Shown here: positions 24,797-33,269 of the stretch, one piece after another
Numbering within the stretch: position 1 is the first letter of the stretch
Layout: each line of letters opens with the position of its first letter
Assembly: GCA_020852955.1 (NCBI GenBank)
Contig: JADYZW010000016.1
Location: forward strand, 256,801 to 320,800
Reading direction: 5' to 3'
Origin: Deltaproteobacteria bacterium
GTDB taxonomy: Bacteria > Desulfobacterota > Binatia > UTPRO1
DNA: 64,000 nucleotides
Notes under the pieces: model-generated
Database searches by the model: none
Seen by the model: only the letters and a program-made list of their open reading frames with translations
Told to the model about the DNA's origin: nothing
Position numbers and translations under genes: made by a program

Positions 24797-26968
24797 CTAG
24801 TCGGCCTTCGCCCGGAACTGCTCCGCGAAGTTCTTCTGCGCCGTCGAGTAGCGCGTCTCCCAGCAGACGCCGCCCTCGCTCTTCAGCTGCACCGTGACCA
24901 TCGTCGTGAGCGGCAGGGTCGGCATCGGGAGGTCGATGCCCTTCCCCTTCACCAGGATCTTGGTCTTGGTCGCCACCCCCGACTTGAGCAGAACCTGCTG
25001 CAAGCCGTCGGGCGTGTAGAGCTTGTCGTTGTACTTGAAGCCGCCCTTGATCGCCTTCCAGCACGGCTTCGTACCGCACGTCCCGCCGGCCGGCGCGTGG
25101 GCCAGAAGGATCGGTTGCGGGCGAGCCGACGAGTCGTACACGCAGAGCGTGTAGTCGGTGGACGCCACCGGATCGCCGAAATCGGCGAGCGTCGTCGCCG
25201 CGCCCTTCACGTACTTCCAGTTGAGTTGGTCCTTCTTGTCGGGCGACTTGTCGGCGAGCTTGACGGTCCCCTTGCCCGCGAGCGCGGGGCCGCGGCAGCC
25301 CGCCTGCGGCGTCGGGCCGCAGATGAAGCGGCAATCGGGCGTGCAGTTCGGACCGCCGCCCGGGACGTCGCAGTCCTCGCCGCACCCGGCCTGCACTGTG
25401 CCGTCGCCGCAGGTGACCGAGCTGCCCACGCAGACGCCGCCGCTGCACGCGTCGCTGATGGTGCACGCGTTGCCGTCGTTGCAGCCCGTCCCGTTGTCGA
25501 CCGGCGGCTCGGAGCAGACGCCGGTGCCGCTGTCGCACGTGCCGGCGGCGTGGCACTGGTCGACCGGGGTGCACACCACCGGGTTCTCGCCGACGCACGC
25601 CCCGGCGCCGTCGCACTCGTCGGTTTGGGTGCAGAGATCGGCATCGTCGCAGCCCGTGCCGTTCGGGCTCGGCGGGTTCGAGCAGAGGCCGGTGCCGGGA
25701 TTGCATGTTCCGGCGTCGTGGCACTGCGAGAGCGGCGTGCAGACCACCGGATTCCCGCCGACGCAGGTGCCGGCGCCGTCGCACTCGTCGGGCGCGGTGC
25801 AGAGCGTCCCGTCGTCGCACCCGACGCCGCTCGCCTTGAAGGGATTCGAGCAGACGCCCGCGGTGCAGGTGCCGGCCTCGTGGCACTGTGACAACGCCGT
25901 GCAGACGACGGGGTCGCCGCCGCACACGCCGCCCGTGCACTCGTCGGCGGTCGTGCAGCCGTCGCCGTCGTTGCAGGTCGTTCCGTCGGGTTCGGTCGCG
26001 GTGATCTCACAGCCGGTCACCGGGTCCACGGTCGTGCTGTCGGGGTCGGCGTCGCAGACCCCGTCGAAGCATTGACCGTCACAGAGCGCGTCGTTCGGGA
26101 CGTTCGTGCACTCGAGCGTCCCGGGGTCGCAGAGGTCGGTCGTGCAGGTGAAGCCGTCGTTGCAGATGTTGGAATTGATGCACCCGGAGCTGCAATCGCA
26201 GATGTCGTCGGTGCAGGGGTTGCCGTCGTCGCAGTTCACCGGCGTCACCACGCACTTGCCGCCGACGCATTGCTCGGCGGTCGTGCAGAAGTTCCCGTCG
26301 GCGCAGTCCGCGTTCGTCGAGCACGGCGGCGGCGTGAAGTCGACGGTGAGTTTCGGCCGCTTCGGGAGCTGCGCCGGATGGATGTCCTCGAGCGACACGT
26401 AGTTCAACTGGTCGTTGCTCGCGGTCTCGTTCTGGTCCTTCACGAGCCAGCCGTGATCGGCGGCGCAGAGATTCACGGCCGCCTGCACGTCGGGCGTCAC
26501 GGTGAACGCCTTGAAGCCGGTCCCGGTGCCGACGAACGCCGTCGCGGTCGGCGCCGCGACGAAGGCGGGCGCGTTGTTCCACTTGACCGCGCTCTGCAGC
26601 CACGGCGCGGTCAGGCGGTGGAGACCGTGGACGAGCGCCGGGTTGCTCGGGTTGTTGCCCGCCGAGAGTTCGGCGACCGCCGAATTGACGGTCGAGCCGA
26701 ACGGGATGCCGGCGAGGCTGAACTGCACCAGCCCGCGCCACACCTGGGTGTTCGGCGGCGAGGCCTGGACGCGGATGCGCTGGTTGGTGGGATTCGCGCC
26801 CGCGATCCGGTTCGGGAAGTTCTTGCGGATGAAGGCGTCCTGGTTGGACGGCTGCACCTGGATGACGTCGGCGAACGCGGGCGCGGTGGCGAGCACGGCG
26901 GCGAGCGCCAGCAGCGATGACCTCGAGCGAACGGAGCAGGACACGCGGGGAGCCTCCTTGGTCTGCAT
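24797..26968 (-). CDS. Secreted DNRLRE-domain protein with Cys-rich repeats
   Basis: This 723-residue exported protein starts at ATG 26968 (MQTKEAPRVS); a signal peptide ends at APAFA near residue 34. Residues 36-215 are a DNRLRE-type beta domain (QDAFIRKNFPN, WRGLVQFSLAGIP, KWNNAP, YVSLEDIH). Residues 220-525 carry many Cys in CxDGNxCTxDxC units. From about 328 to 521 these become 3.5 copies of a unit of about 52 residues built on DECDGAG, NPVVCTP, SQCH and AGTC. The last 170 residues are a separate domain (KGTVKLADKSP, LLAHAPAGGTCG) with paired Cys. It is probably a disulfide-stabilised adhesive or structural surface protein. Confidence 0.8.
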   Translation of the reverse strand: MQTKEAPRVSCSVRSRSSLLALAAVLATAPAFADVIQVQPSNQDAFIRKNFPNRIAGANPTNQRIRVQASPPNTQVWRGLVQFSLAGIPFGSTVNSAVAELSAGNNPSNPALVHGLHRLTAPWLQSAVKWNNAPAFVAAPTATAFVGTGTGFKAFTVTPDVQAAVNLCAADHGWLVKDQNETASNDQLNYVSLEDIHPAQLPKRPKLTVDFTPPPCSTNADCADGNFCTTAEQCVGGKCVVTPVNCDDGNPCTDDICDCSSGCINSNICNDGFTCTTDLCDPGTLECTNVPNDALCDGQCFDGVCDADPDSTTVDPVTGCEITATEPDGTTCNDGDGCTTADECTGGVCGGDPVVCTALSQCHEAGTCTAGVCSNPFKASGVGCDDGTLCTAPDECDGAGTCVGGNPVVCTPLSQCHDAGTCNPGTGLCSNPPSPNGTGCDDADLCTQTDECDGAGACVGENPVVCTPVDQCHAAGTCDSGTGVCSEPPVDNGTGCNDGNACTISDACSGGVCVGSSVTCGDGTVQAGCGEDCDVPGGGPNCTPDCRFICGPTPQAGCRGPALAGKGTVKLADKSPDKKDQLNWKYVKGAATTLADFGDPVASTDYTLCVYDSSARPQPILLAHAPAGGTCGTKPCWKAIKGGFKYNDKLYTPDGLQQVLLKSGVATKTKILVKGKGIDLPMPTLPLTTMVTVQLKSEGGVCWETRYSTAQKNFAEQFRAKAD

Positions 26969-27223
26969 CTGACGACCGCTGCCGCGTCGCCATGCGGGTG
27001 ACGGCACCATCGGCGGCCGCTTCGAGAGCGAACGCCCGAGCGACGGAAAACGGTCCGAAGCGGTATGCGATGCTCTCTAGCATCGACGCCTCGGCGACGC
27101 ACGGAAAACCCGTCCGCCCTCGCCCCCGGAGACGCCGATTTCGTGCGCCATTCCGGAACACCACGACGAACTGCCGGGTTGTTGCCGCGCCGAGCCATCG
27201 GCTATGGTCGGGAACCCGCCGCA

Positions 27224-28084
27224 ATGACGACAGACACGTCCGCCGCACCGCTGAACGCCTTCTCCGTCGACGTCGAAGACTGGTACCAGGTCGCGGACTT
27301 CGACGCGGTCGTCCCGTTCGATAGCTGGGATCGTTGCGAGTCGCGGGTACACCGGAGCACCGAGAAGATCCTGGGCCTCCTCGAGGAGTTCGGAGTGAAG
27401 GGTACGTTCTTCGTCCTCACCTGGAACGCCGAGCGCTGGCCCGAGATCGTACGGACGATCCACACCGCCGGCCACGAGATCGCCTCGCACGGCTACGCCC
27501 ACCGGATCGTCTATGAGCAGACGCGCGAGCAGTTCCGGGCCGACGTGGAGCGCGCCAAGAAGACCCTGGAAGACCTCACCGGCGAGGCCGTCCTCGGCTA
27601 TCGGGCGCCGTCGTTCTCGTTCACGGCGAAATCGCCCTGGGGCCCCGACGTGCTGCTCGACCTCGGGTACCGCTACGACTCGAGCGTGTTCCCGGTAAAG
27701 GACACCCTCTACGGCATGCCCGACGCCGAGCGCTTTCCGTACGTGATCCGCGAGCAGGACGGCCGCCGTCTCGTCGAGTTCCCGATCACGACGACCGAGA
27801 TCCTCGGCCGCAACCTGCCGCTCGGCGGCGGCGGCTGGCTCCGTATTTTCCCGTACGCCTACATGCGGTGGGGAATGCGGCGGGTGAATCGCCGGGAGGG
27901 CCGGGGTGCGGTCTTCTACATCCACCCGTGGGAGATCGACCCCGAGCAGCCGCGCATGAAGACGGCGGGGCGGCGCGGCTTCAGCAGCCACTACGTGAAC
28001 CTCGGACGGACCGAAGCGAAGCTCCGCCGCCTGCTCGGCGATTTCCGGTTCGCGCCCCTGCGCGACTGTCTGCACCTCGCCTGA
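27224..28084 (+). CDS. Polysaccharide deacetylase, XrtA/exosortase-system type
   Basis: This 286-residue NodB-fold enzyme has FSVDVEDWYQ at the N-terminus (metal-binding Asp region), GTFFVLTWNAERWPE, the SHGYAHR metal-binding His motif, GYRAPSFSF and a C-terminal YIHPWEIDPEQPRM. That last segment and the DUF3473 tail mark the subgroup linked to exosortase/EPS loci. It would N-deacetylate an exopolysaccharide intermediate. No exosortase or PEP-CTERM protein is visible nearby, so the usual partner may lie elsewhere. The stop overlaps the GT2 start by one base (TGATG). Confidence 0.88.
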   Translation: MTTDTSAAPLNAFSVDVEDWYQVADFDAVVPFDSWDRCESRVHRSTEKILGLLEEFGVKGTFFVLTWNAERWPEIVRTIHTAGHEIASHGYAHRIVYEQTREQFRADVERAKKTLEDLTGEAVLGYRAPSFSFTAKSPWGPDVLLDLGYRYDSSVFPVKDTLYGMPDAERFPYVIREQDGRRLVEFPITTTEILGRNLPLGGGGWLRIFPYAYMRWGMRRVNRREGRGAVFYIHPWEIDPEQPRMKTAGRRGFSSHYVNLGRTEAKLRRLLGDFRFAPLRDCLHLA

Positions 28085-29235
28085 TGGAGGTCCTCTTCTG
28101 GCTCTGTGCGGGCGCGATGGCCTACGTGTACGTCGGCTATCCGCTGCTCCTCTTCCTGGTGTCGCGCGTCGTGCGGCGCCGCGTCGCCAAGGCGCCGGTC
28201 ACGCCGACCGTGACGATGGTGATCGCGGCGTACAACGAGGAGCGGGCGATCGCGAAGAAGCTCGAGAACTCGCTCGCGCTCGACTATCCGGCGGACCGTC
28301 TCGACATCCTGGTGGCGTCGGACGGCTCGAACGACGGCACCAACCGCATCGCGCGGGAGTACGCAGCCCGGCACCCGGGGCGCGTCACGCTGCTCGACCT
28401 GCCGCGCGGCGGGAAGACGGTCGGCCAGAACCGCGCCGCCGAGATCGCGCGCGGCGAGATCCTCGTCTTCTCCGACGCCACCACGATGTACGACCGCGGG
28501 GCCGTCCGGGCGATGGTCGCGAACTACGCCGACCCGCGGGTCGGCAGCGTCGGCGGCGACGTGCGCTACGTGCGCGACGGCGAGGAAGCGAGCGCCAAGG
28601 GCCGCCAGATGTACTGGAGCTACGAGGCGTCGATCCGCCGCTGGGAGAGTCGGATCTTCACCGTGATCGGCGCCACCGGCTGCATCTACTCGATGCGCAA
28701 GAGCCTCTACACCCGCCTCGACCCGGCCGCGATCAGCGACTTCGTCCAACCGGCGCGCGCGCTCCTGAAGGGCTACCGCTCGGTCGTCGAGGACTCGGCG
28801 ACCTGCTGGGAGGTCGCCGAGTCGAAGCGGATGAGCGAGGAGCTCACGCGCCGCGCCCGGGTCGTGAGCCGCGGGATCCGCGGCGTCGGCTTCATGCGCG
28901 AAGCGCTGAATCCGCTCCGCCACCCCTTCCTTCTCTTCCAGCTGATCTCCCACCGCCTCCTGCGCTGGGGGATCCCGTTCCTGCTGATCCTCGCGTTCGT
29001 CGCGAACGCGTTCCTGCTCGACCACCGGTTCTACCGGCTGATCTTCGTGGGGCAGATCGCCTTCTACGGCGCGGCGCTCGCGGGCCTCGCGCTCGACCGC
29101 CTCGGCATCCGGCCGCGCGGCGCGTTCATCCCGCTCTACTTCTGCCTCGTCAATCTCGCGCCGCTGCTCGCGGTGTGGTCGCTCCTGAAGGGCGAGAAGA
29201 AGATCGTGTGGGAGACGAATCCGCAGGCTCCCTGA
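28084..29235 (+). CDS. GT2-family membrane glycosyltransferase
   Basis: This 383-residue protein has a hydrophobic N-terminus (LFWLCAGAMAYVYVGYPLL). The cytosolic GT2 core holds VIAAYNEE, VASDGSNDGTN, GKTVGQNRAA and VFSDATTMYD (DxD-like metal site). Three C-terminal helices follow. The organisation is that of processive synthases such as the exopolysaccharide transferases that pair with polysaccharide deacetylases, and the coupled deacetylase gene supports that role. The 3' end overlaps the convergent histidine kinase by 86 bp. Confidence 0.85.
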   Translation: MEVLFWLCAGAMAYVYVGYPLLLFLVSRVVRRRVAKAPVTPTVTMVIAAYNEERAIAKKLENSLALDYPADRLDILVASDGSNDGTNRIAREYAARHPGRVTLLDLPRGGKTVGQNRAAEIARGEILVFSDATTMYDRGAVRAMVANYADPRVGSVGGDVRYVRDGEEASAKGRQMYWSYEASIRRWESRIFTVIGATGCIYSMRKSLYTRLDPAAISDFVQPARALLKGYRSVVEDSATCWEVAESKRMSEELTRRARVVSRGIRGVGFMREALNPLRHPFLLFQLISHRLLRWGIPFLLILAFVANAFLLDHRFYRLIFVGQIAFYGAALAGLALDRLGIRPRGAFIPLYFCLVNLAPLLAVWSLLKGEKKIVWETNPQAP

Positions 29236-31630
29236 CGCGCGTCCCGCGGCGGGCGTCGAACGGGAAGCGGAGCGTGATCGTCGTGCCGACGCCGACCGCC
29301 GAGCGGACGTCGAGCCGGCCGCCGAGCGCGAGCGCGCGCTCCTCCATGCTGGCGAGGCCGAGCGCCGCGGCTGGCCGCGTCGAAGGATCGAAGCCGCGCC
29401 CGTCGTCGCCGACGCTCAGCGCGAAGGTGTCGGCGGCGGCCGCAAGCGCGATCGTGATCGCGCGCGCGTCGGCGTGGCGGACGGCGTTGGTCAGCGCCTC
29501 CTGCGCGATGCGGTAGACGGCGATCTCGGTCTCCTCGTCCAGGCGCGAGATCGGCGTCTCGAGGTCGACCGAGACGGCGAGCGTCGGCGACGTCATGCCG
29601 TCGGCCAGCGAGCGCAGGCTGCCGACGAGCCCCACCTCGCGCAGCAGGAACGGCCGGAGCTCGCGCGCGAGGAGGCGGAGGTGCTCGACCACCTCGCCGA
29701 CGTACCGCGCCACGCGCTCGAACTCCGCACCCGTTTCCGCCGGCATCGGCCCGAGCTTCCGCCGCAACGCCTCGACGAGGATGCCGATGCCGACGAGCTC
29801 CTGGCAGACGTCGTCATGGAGGTCGAAGCCGACCCGCTTGCGCTCCTCCTCGCGGATCGCCGCCTGGCGGCGCGCCAGCATCCGGAGCTTCTCCTCGCTG
29901 CGGCGGAGCTCGGCGACCGACGCAAGGAGGGCCTCTTCCGCGACGTGGCGCTCGGTGACGTCGCGACCGACGGCCTGCGCCTCGAAGATCCCGCCCGAAG
30001 GGCCGACGATGACCCCGCCCTCCCAGCCGACCCAGCGGACGCCGTCCACCATCAGGTTGCGGATCTCGGCGTAGGCGCGGTGCGGGGGCTGGATCATGGC
30101 CGCGATCATCTCGGCGACCCGCGGATGGTCGTCGGGATGCACGATCTCGACGAAGGACGTGCCGAGCAACGCCGCCGCCGATCGGCCGACCGCCGCCGCA
30201 TAGGCTTCGTTGACGAAGGTGAATCGGCCCTCCGTATCGAGTCGTACGACGAGATCGTGCTGCGCCTCGACGAGTCCGCGGTAGCGCGCCTCGCTCTCGC
30301 GCAGCGCGACCTCCGCGGCTCTGTGCTCGCTGATGTCCTGGACCTGCACGATCATGTGGCGCGGCGCGCCGCGCTCGTCGTGCGTCAGCGAGCAGCCGAG
30401 CCGCCCCCACACGACGTGGCCGTCGCGGTGCAGGTAGCGCTTCTCCACTTCGAAGGCGCGGATCTCGCCGGCGAGCAGCCGGCGCGCCTCGGCGGCCGAG
30501 CGCGCGACGTCGTCGGGGTGCGCGAGCGCGTCCATCGGCCGGCCGACCAACGCCTCGGGGGCGTACCCGAGCATGGTCGCGAACGAGCGGTTCACCTCGA
30601 CCGCGCGGCCGTCGGGGTCGACCACCGCCATGCCGATCGGCGCGTGGTCGAACGATCGGCGGAAGCGCTCCTCGCTCGCCCGCAACGCGGTTTCGGCGTC
30701 GTGGCGCTCCTGGACGTCCCGGCTCACCCCGCGGAAGCCGGCCGGCGTGCCGTGCTCGTCGTGGACCGCCGAGGCGGAGAACTCGACCCACCGCGGCCCG
30801 CGCGGCGTGGTGCACTGGGCCCGGATCAGCCCGTCGGGGGCCCGACCGGACGCCAGCAGCGTCGCGAAATCCGGGTTGTCGGCGTGGGGGGTCCAGAAGT
30901 CGACGGCGGCCCGGCCGAGGATCTCCCGGGCCGGCAGCCCGACGAAGGCGGCGAGCGCCTCGTTGACGTACGTCAAGCGGCCCTGGAGGTCGCACGTCCA
31001 GATCATGTCCGGCGCGCGCTCCGCGAGATCGCGATAGGCGTCGCGCGACGTCTGCAGCGCCGCCACGGCCGCTTCCTGAGCGCGGCGGCGCCGCGCCACC
31101 TGCCGCATGTCGCGCGCGGCGCCTTCGGCGAGCGCGATCGCGACCGCCGCCCCGATGGCAACGGCGGCGCCGAGTTCCAGCCGCGACACGAACGAGGGAA
31201 AACGCGCGAGCACGAGCGCGCACGGCGTGAGCGTGCTCGCGAGCAGCGCCGCCTCGACGCGCCACCCCCACCCGAAGACCAGAGCCGTGACGAGGTAGAG
31301 CGTCAGCAGCAGGAACGCGAGGATCTCTCCGTAGCCGCCGACGGCGTGGACCATGACGGCGGCGCCGAGGCCGAGCCCCGCGCAGGTCGCGACCGTCACG
31401 GGCAAGATCCACGGACTCGGCGGCGTGGCCGCCGCGACCCGCCCGGCCGCCGCCAGCATCGCTACGCCCGCGCCCGCCGCCGCGATCGCGCCCGGCGTGA
31501 GCCGGCCGTCGAGCGCGAAGACGCCGACCCACACCAGCAACATTCCCGTCCAACCGATCGCGAACGGCACGAAGCGGCGCGCGATGCGCGCGCGGCGCTG
31601 CCGCGTGAAGAGGATCGTCTCGCCCCGCAT
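29150..31630 (-). CDS. Membrane PAS-repeat sensor histidine kinase (HisKA_3 type)
   Basis: This 826-residue kinase starts at ATG 31630 with GGGGAG as ribosome-binding site. Residues 15-180 hold about six membrane helices. Three PAS/PAC units follow (about 205-330, 330-455 and 455-580). The dimerisation helix carries FDLHDDVCQE with phosphoacceptor His605. The ATPase domain shows [15 protein letters not shown] and DDGRGFDP. HisKA_3 kinases usually pair with LuxR-type regulators, but none is nearby, so it is an orphan here. A basic, Ser-rich tail of about 30 residues overlaps the end of the convergent GT2 gene. Confidence 0.88.
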   Translation of the reverse strand: MRGETILFTRQRRARIARRFVPFAIGWTGMLLVWVGVFALDGRLTPGAIAAAGAGVAMLAAAGRVAAATPPSPWILPVTVATCAGLGLGAAVMVHAVGGYGEILAFLLLTLYLVTALVFGWGWRVEAALLASTLTPCALVLARFPSFVSRLELGAAVAIGAAVAIALAEGAARDMRQVARRRRAQEAAVAALQTSRDAYRDLAERAPDMIWTCDLQGRLTYVNEALAAFVGLPAREILGRAAVDFWTPHADNPDFATLLASGRAPDGLIRAQCTTPRGPRWVEFSASAVHDEHGTPAGFRGVSRDVQERHDAETALRASEERFRRSFDHAPIGMAVVDPDGRAVEVNRSFATMLGYAPEALVGRPMDALAHPDDVARSAAEARRLLAGEIRAFEVEKRYLHRDGHVVWGRLGCSLTHDERGAPRHMIVQVQDISEHRAAEVALRESEARYRGLVEAQHDLVVRLDTEGRFTFVNEAYAAAVGRSAAALLGTSFVEIVHPDDHPRVAEMIAAMIQPPHRAYAEIRNLMVDGVRWVGWEGGVIVGPSGGIFEAQAVGRDVTERHVAEEALLASVAELRRSEEKLRMLARRQAAIREEERKRVGFDLHDDVCQELVGIGILVEALRRKLGPMPAETGAEFERVARYVGEVVEHLRLLARELRPFLLREVGLVGSLRSLADGMTSPTLAVSVDLETPISRLDEETEIAVYRIAQEALTNAVRHADARAITIALAAAADTFALSVGDDGRGFDPSTRPAAALGLASMEERALALGGRLDVRSAVGVGTTITLRFPFDARRGTRVREPADSSPTRSSSRPSGATTPRAAARD

Positions 31631-31790
31631 GAACGGCTCCCCGGGTGACGGGGGTCGGATCTTAACGCGGTCGGACGGTGGGGAGGAAGATCCGGGACGA
31701 CGCAAGCGGCAGGGCGCCGTCGCCCGCATACGGCCCTGGAGCTTCCTTCGAGGGGTCCCGGACGTTATGAGACCGCCCGGAGGGAGCGCC

Positions 31791-32630
31791 ATGGACTACC
31801 AGCAGATTCTCTACGACCTGCGCGAACGTATCGCGACCATCACCCTGAACCGTCCCGAGCGCTTGAACGCCTGGACCCCGCAGATGGGTCGGGAGCTCTA
31901 CGCGGCCTTCGCCGCCGCGGCGGCCGACGACGACGTCCGGGTGATCGTCGTGACCGGTGCGGGGCGGGGATTCTGCTCCGGCGCGGACATGCAGAGCCTC
32001 CGAGAGATCCAGAGCGCGAGCCCGGCCGCCGGCGCCGACGAGGCCGTGCCGGCCCGCGACCCCGACGCGGCCGCGTCGATCGCGCCGCTCCACCCCGCCC
32101 TCGACACGCCCTACGCCTACCCGCAGAGCATCCCGAAGCCCGTGCTCGCCGCCATCAACGGTCCGGTGGCGGGGCTCGGCTTCACCCACATGCTCTATTA
32201 CGACGTCCGCATCGCGTCGGACCGGGCCCGCTTCACGACCGCCTTCGCGCGCCGGGGCCTCGTCAGCGAGCACGGGAGCTCCTGGATGCTGCCCCGGCTC
32301 GTCGGACCGGCGCACGCGTGCGATCTGCTTTTCTCGGGACGGGTGATCGACGCCGCCGAGGCCAAGACGATCGGGCTCGTGAACGCGGTGGTGCCGCACG
32401 ACGAGCTCCTGTCGCACGTCTACGAGCGCGCCACGGAGCTCGCGACCCTGAGCTCGCCCCGCTCGATCGCGGTCATGAAGCGGCTCGTCTACACGCACCA
32501 GTTCACGGACCTCGCCACCGCCTCGGCCGAGACCGATCGGGAGATGCTCGCGAGCTTCCCGAGCCAGGACTTCCGGGAAGGCGTCTCCTCCTTCCTCGAG
32601 AAACGCCCGCCCCGCTTCGTCGGCCGTTGA
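31791..32630 (+). CDS. Enoyl-CoA hydratase/isomerase (crotonase) family protein
   Basis: This 279-residue crotonase has ITLNRPERLNAW, the oxyanion-hole Ala/Gly in GFCSGADM and GPVAGLGF, and FARRGLVSEHGSSWMLPRLVG, which keeps one catalytic-type Glu. An insertion of about 25 residues (78-105) follows the first oxyanion segment. The enzyme may hydrate or isomerise an acyl-CoA; the exact reaction cannot be read from the motifs. A strong GGAGGG site precedes ATG 31791. It is divergent from the sensor kinase with a 160-bp gap. Confidence 0.85.
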   Translation: MDYQQILYDLRERIATITLNRPERLNAWTPQMGRELYAAFAAAAADDDVRVIVVTGAGRGFCSGADMQSLREIQSASPAAGADEAVPARDPDAAASIAPLHPALDTPYAYPQSIPKPVLAAINGPVAGLGFTHMLYYDVRIASDRARFTTAFARRGLVSEHGSSWMLPRLVGPAHACDLLFSGRVIDAAEAKTIGLVNAVVPHDELLSHVYERATELATLSSPRSIAVMKRLVYTHQFTDLATASAETDREMLASFPSQDFREGVSSFLEKRPPRFVGR

Positions 32631-32701
32631 GCGCCGGCCGCGCGGGGCGTCCGCCGGCGGCGCGGGTGCGCGGGCGTCTGCGCCGTCCTTTCGATGCCGA
32701 T

Positions 32702-32734
32702 GCGTCGCTCGGGTGTCGCCCGATCGAGCGACGC
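32702..32734. terminator. Hairpin downstream of the crotonase gene
   Basis: Arms gcgtcgctcg (32702-32711) and cgagcgacgc (32725-32734) enclose a 13-nt loop, 72 bp after the crotonase stop. No T-run follows. It probably ends the crotonase transcript or is a remnant of a dispersed repeat; the core cgatcgagcgacg also occurs at 40842-40854. Confidence 0.45.
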
Positions 32735-32876
32735 GGGAGGCGCCGACGCGAGGGACACCGGAGCAGCGCCATCGCACGCCCCACGCTCGACAGTGTAATT
32801 CGCTGGAACATCATCAGATTGCACAGAAGCTACCCCGTCCGGGCGGCCCCCGCCTCACGCTGGCATTCAAATTGCA

Positions 32877-33263
32877 ATGTCGCTCCACATGCACTTCGGC
32901 GAGAACGTCCGTGAGATCGTGTCGATGAGCTGCGGCGAGGACCTGCGCGCCGCGCGATCACGAACCCCTCTTCCCGGCATCGATTCACCCGAGGTCCAGC
33001 GGCGTCTCGCGGCCAACCTCGAGCGCTCCTTCGACATCACCCTGTCGCCCGAGGACGTATCGCACCTGACGACCGTGCGCGCCGTCCTCCAGTGCGTACG
33101 CCTGCGTCGCTGGGAGCGCGAGCTCGCGTGCGAGGAGAGCGCGGCCGCACCCGCCGCCGTCACGGCGGCCAAGCCGCTCCACGAACGTTTCGTGCGCTAC
33201 ACCGCTCCCGTGCCGCCGGTGCCGAACCCGGCCTCGGCGTCCTTCGCGATCCGCAAGTCCTGA
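32877..33263 (+). CDS. Acyl-carrier-protein-like small protein with atypical DSP motif
   Basis: This 128-residue protein resembles acyl carrier proteins over residues 5-85. PLPGIDSPEVQ sits where ACPs have GxDSL, with Ser37 retained but the next Leu replaced by Pro. A second ACP-like stretch is LERSFDITLSPEDV, followed by LTTVRAVLQCV. Residues 90-128 are a Pro/Ala-rich tail that ACPs lack. If Ser37 is modified, it would carry a phosphopantetheine arm; the Pro makes this uncertain. ATG 32877 has no clear ribosome-binding site, and ATG 32889 is an alternative. It ends 6 nt before the next kinase gene, so the two are probably co-transcribed. Confidence 0.6.
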   Translation: MSLHMHFGENVREIVSMSCGEDLRAARSRTPLPGIDSPEVQRRLAANLERSFDITLSPEDVSHLTTVRAVLQCVRLRRWERELACEESAAAPAAVTAAKPLHERFVRYTAPVPPVPNPASASFAIRKS

Positions 33264-33269
33264 GCCCCC

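Noticed and set aside
25405..25985. Regular repeats with a period of about 156 bp, considered as CRISPR-like
   Set aside because: The units are long, diverged and in frame, encoding Cys-rich protein repeats. There are no short conserved repeats with unique spacers and no cas genes.
32690..32740. Possible third copy of the degenerate element at 40.4-40.95 kb
   Set aside because: Only a 13-bp core (cgatcgagcgacg) matches; the diagnostic CGGAGAAGC and GCGCTGGGGAT parts are missing.
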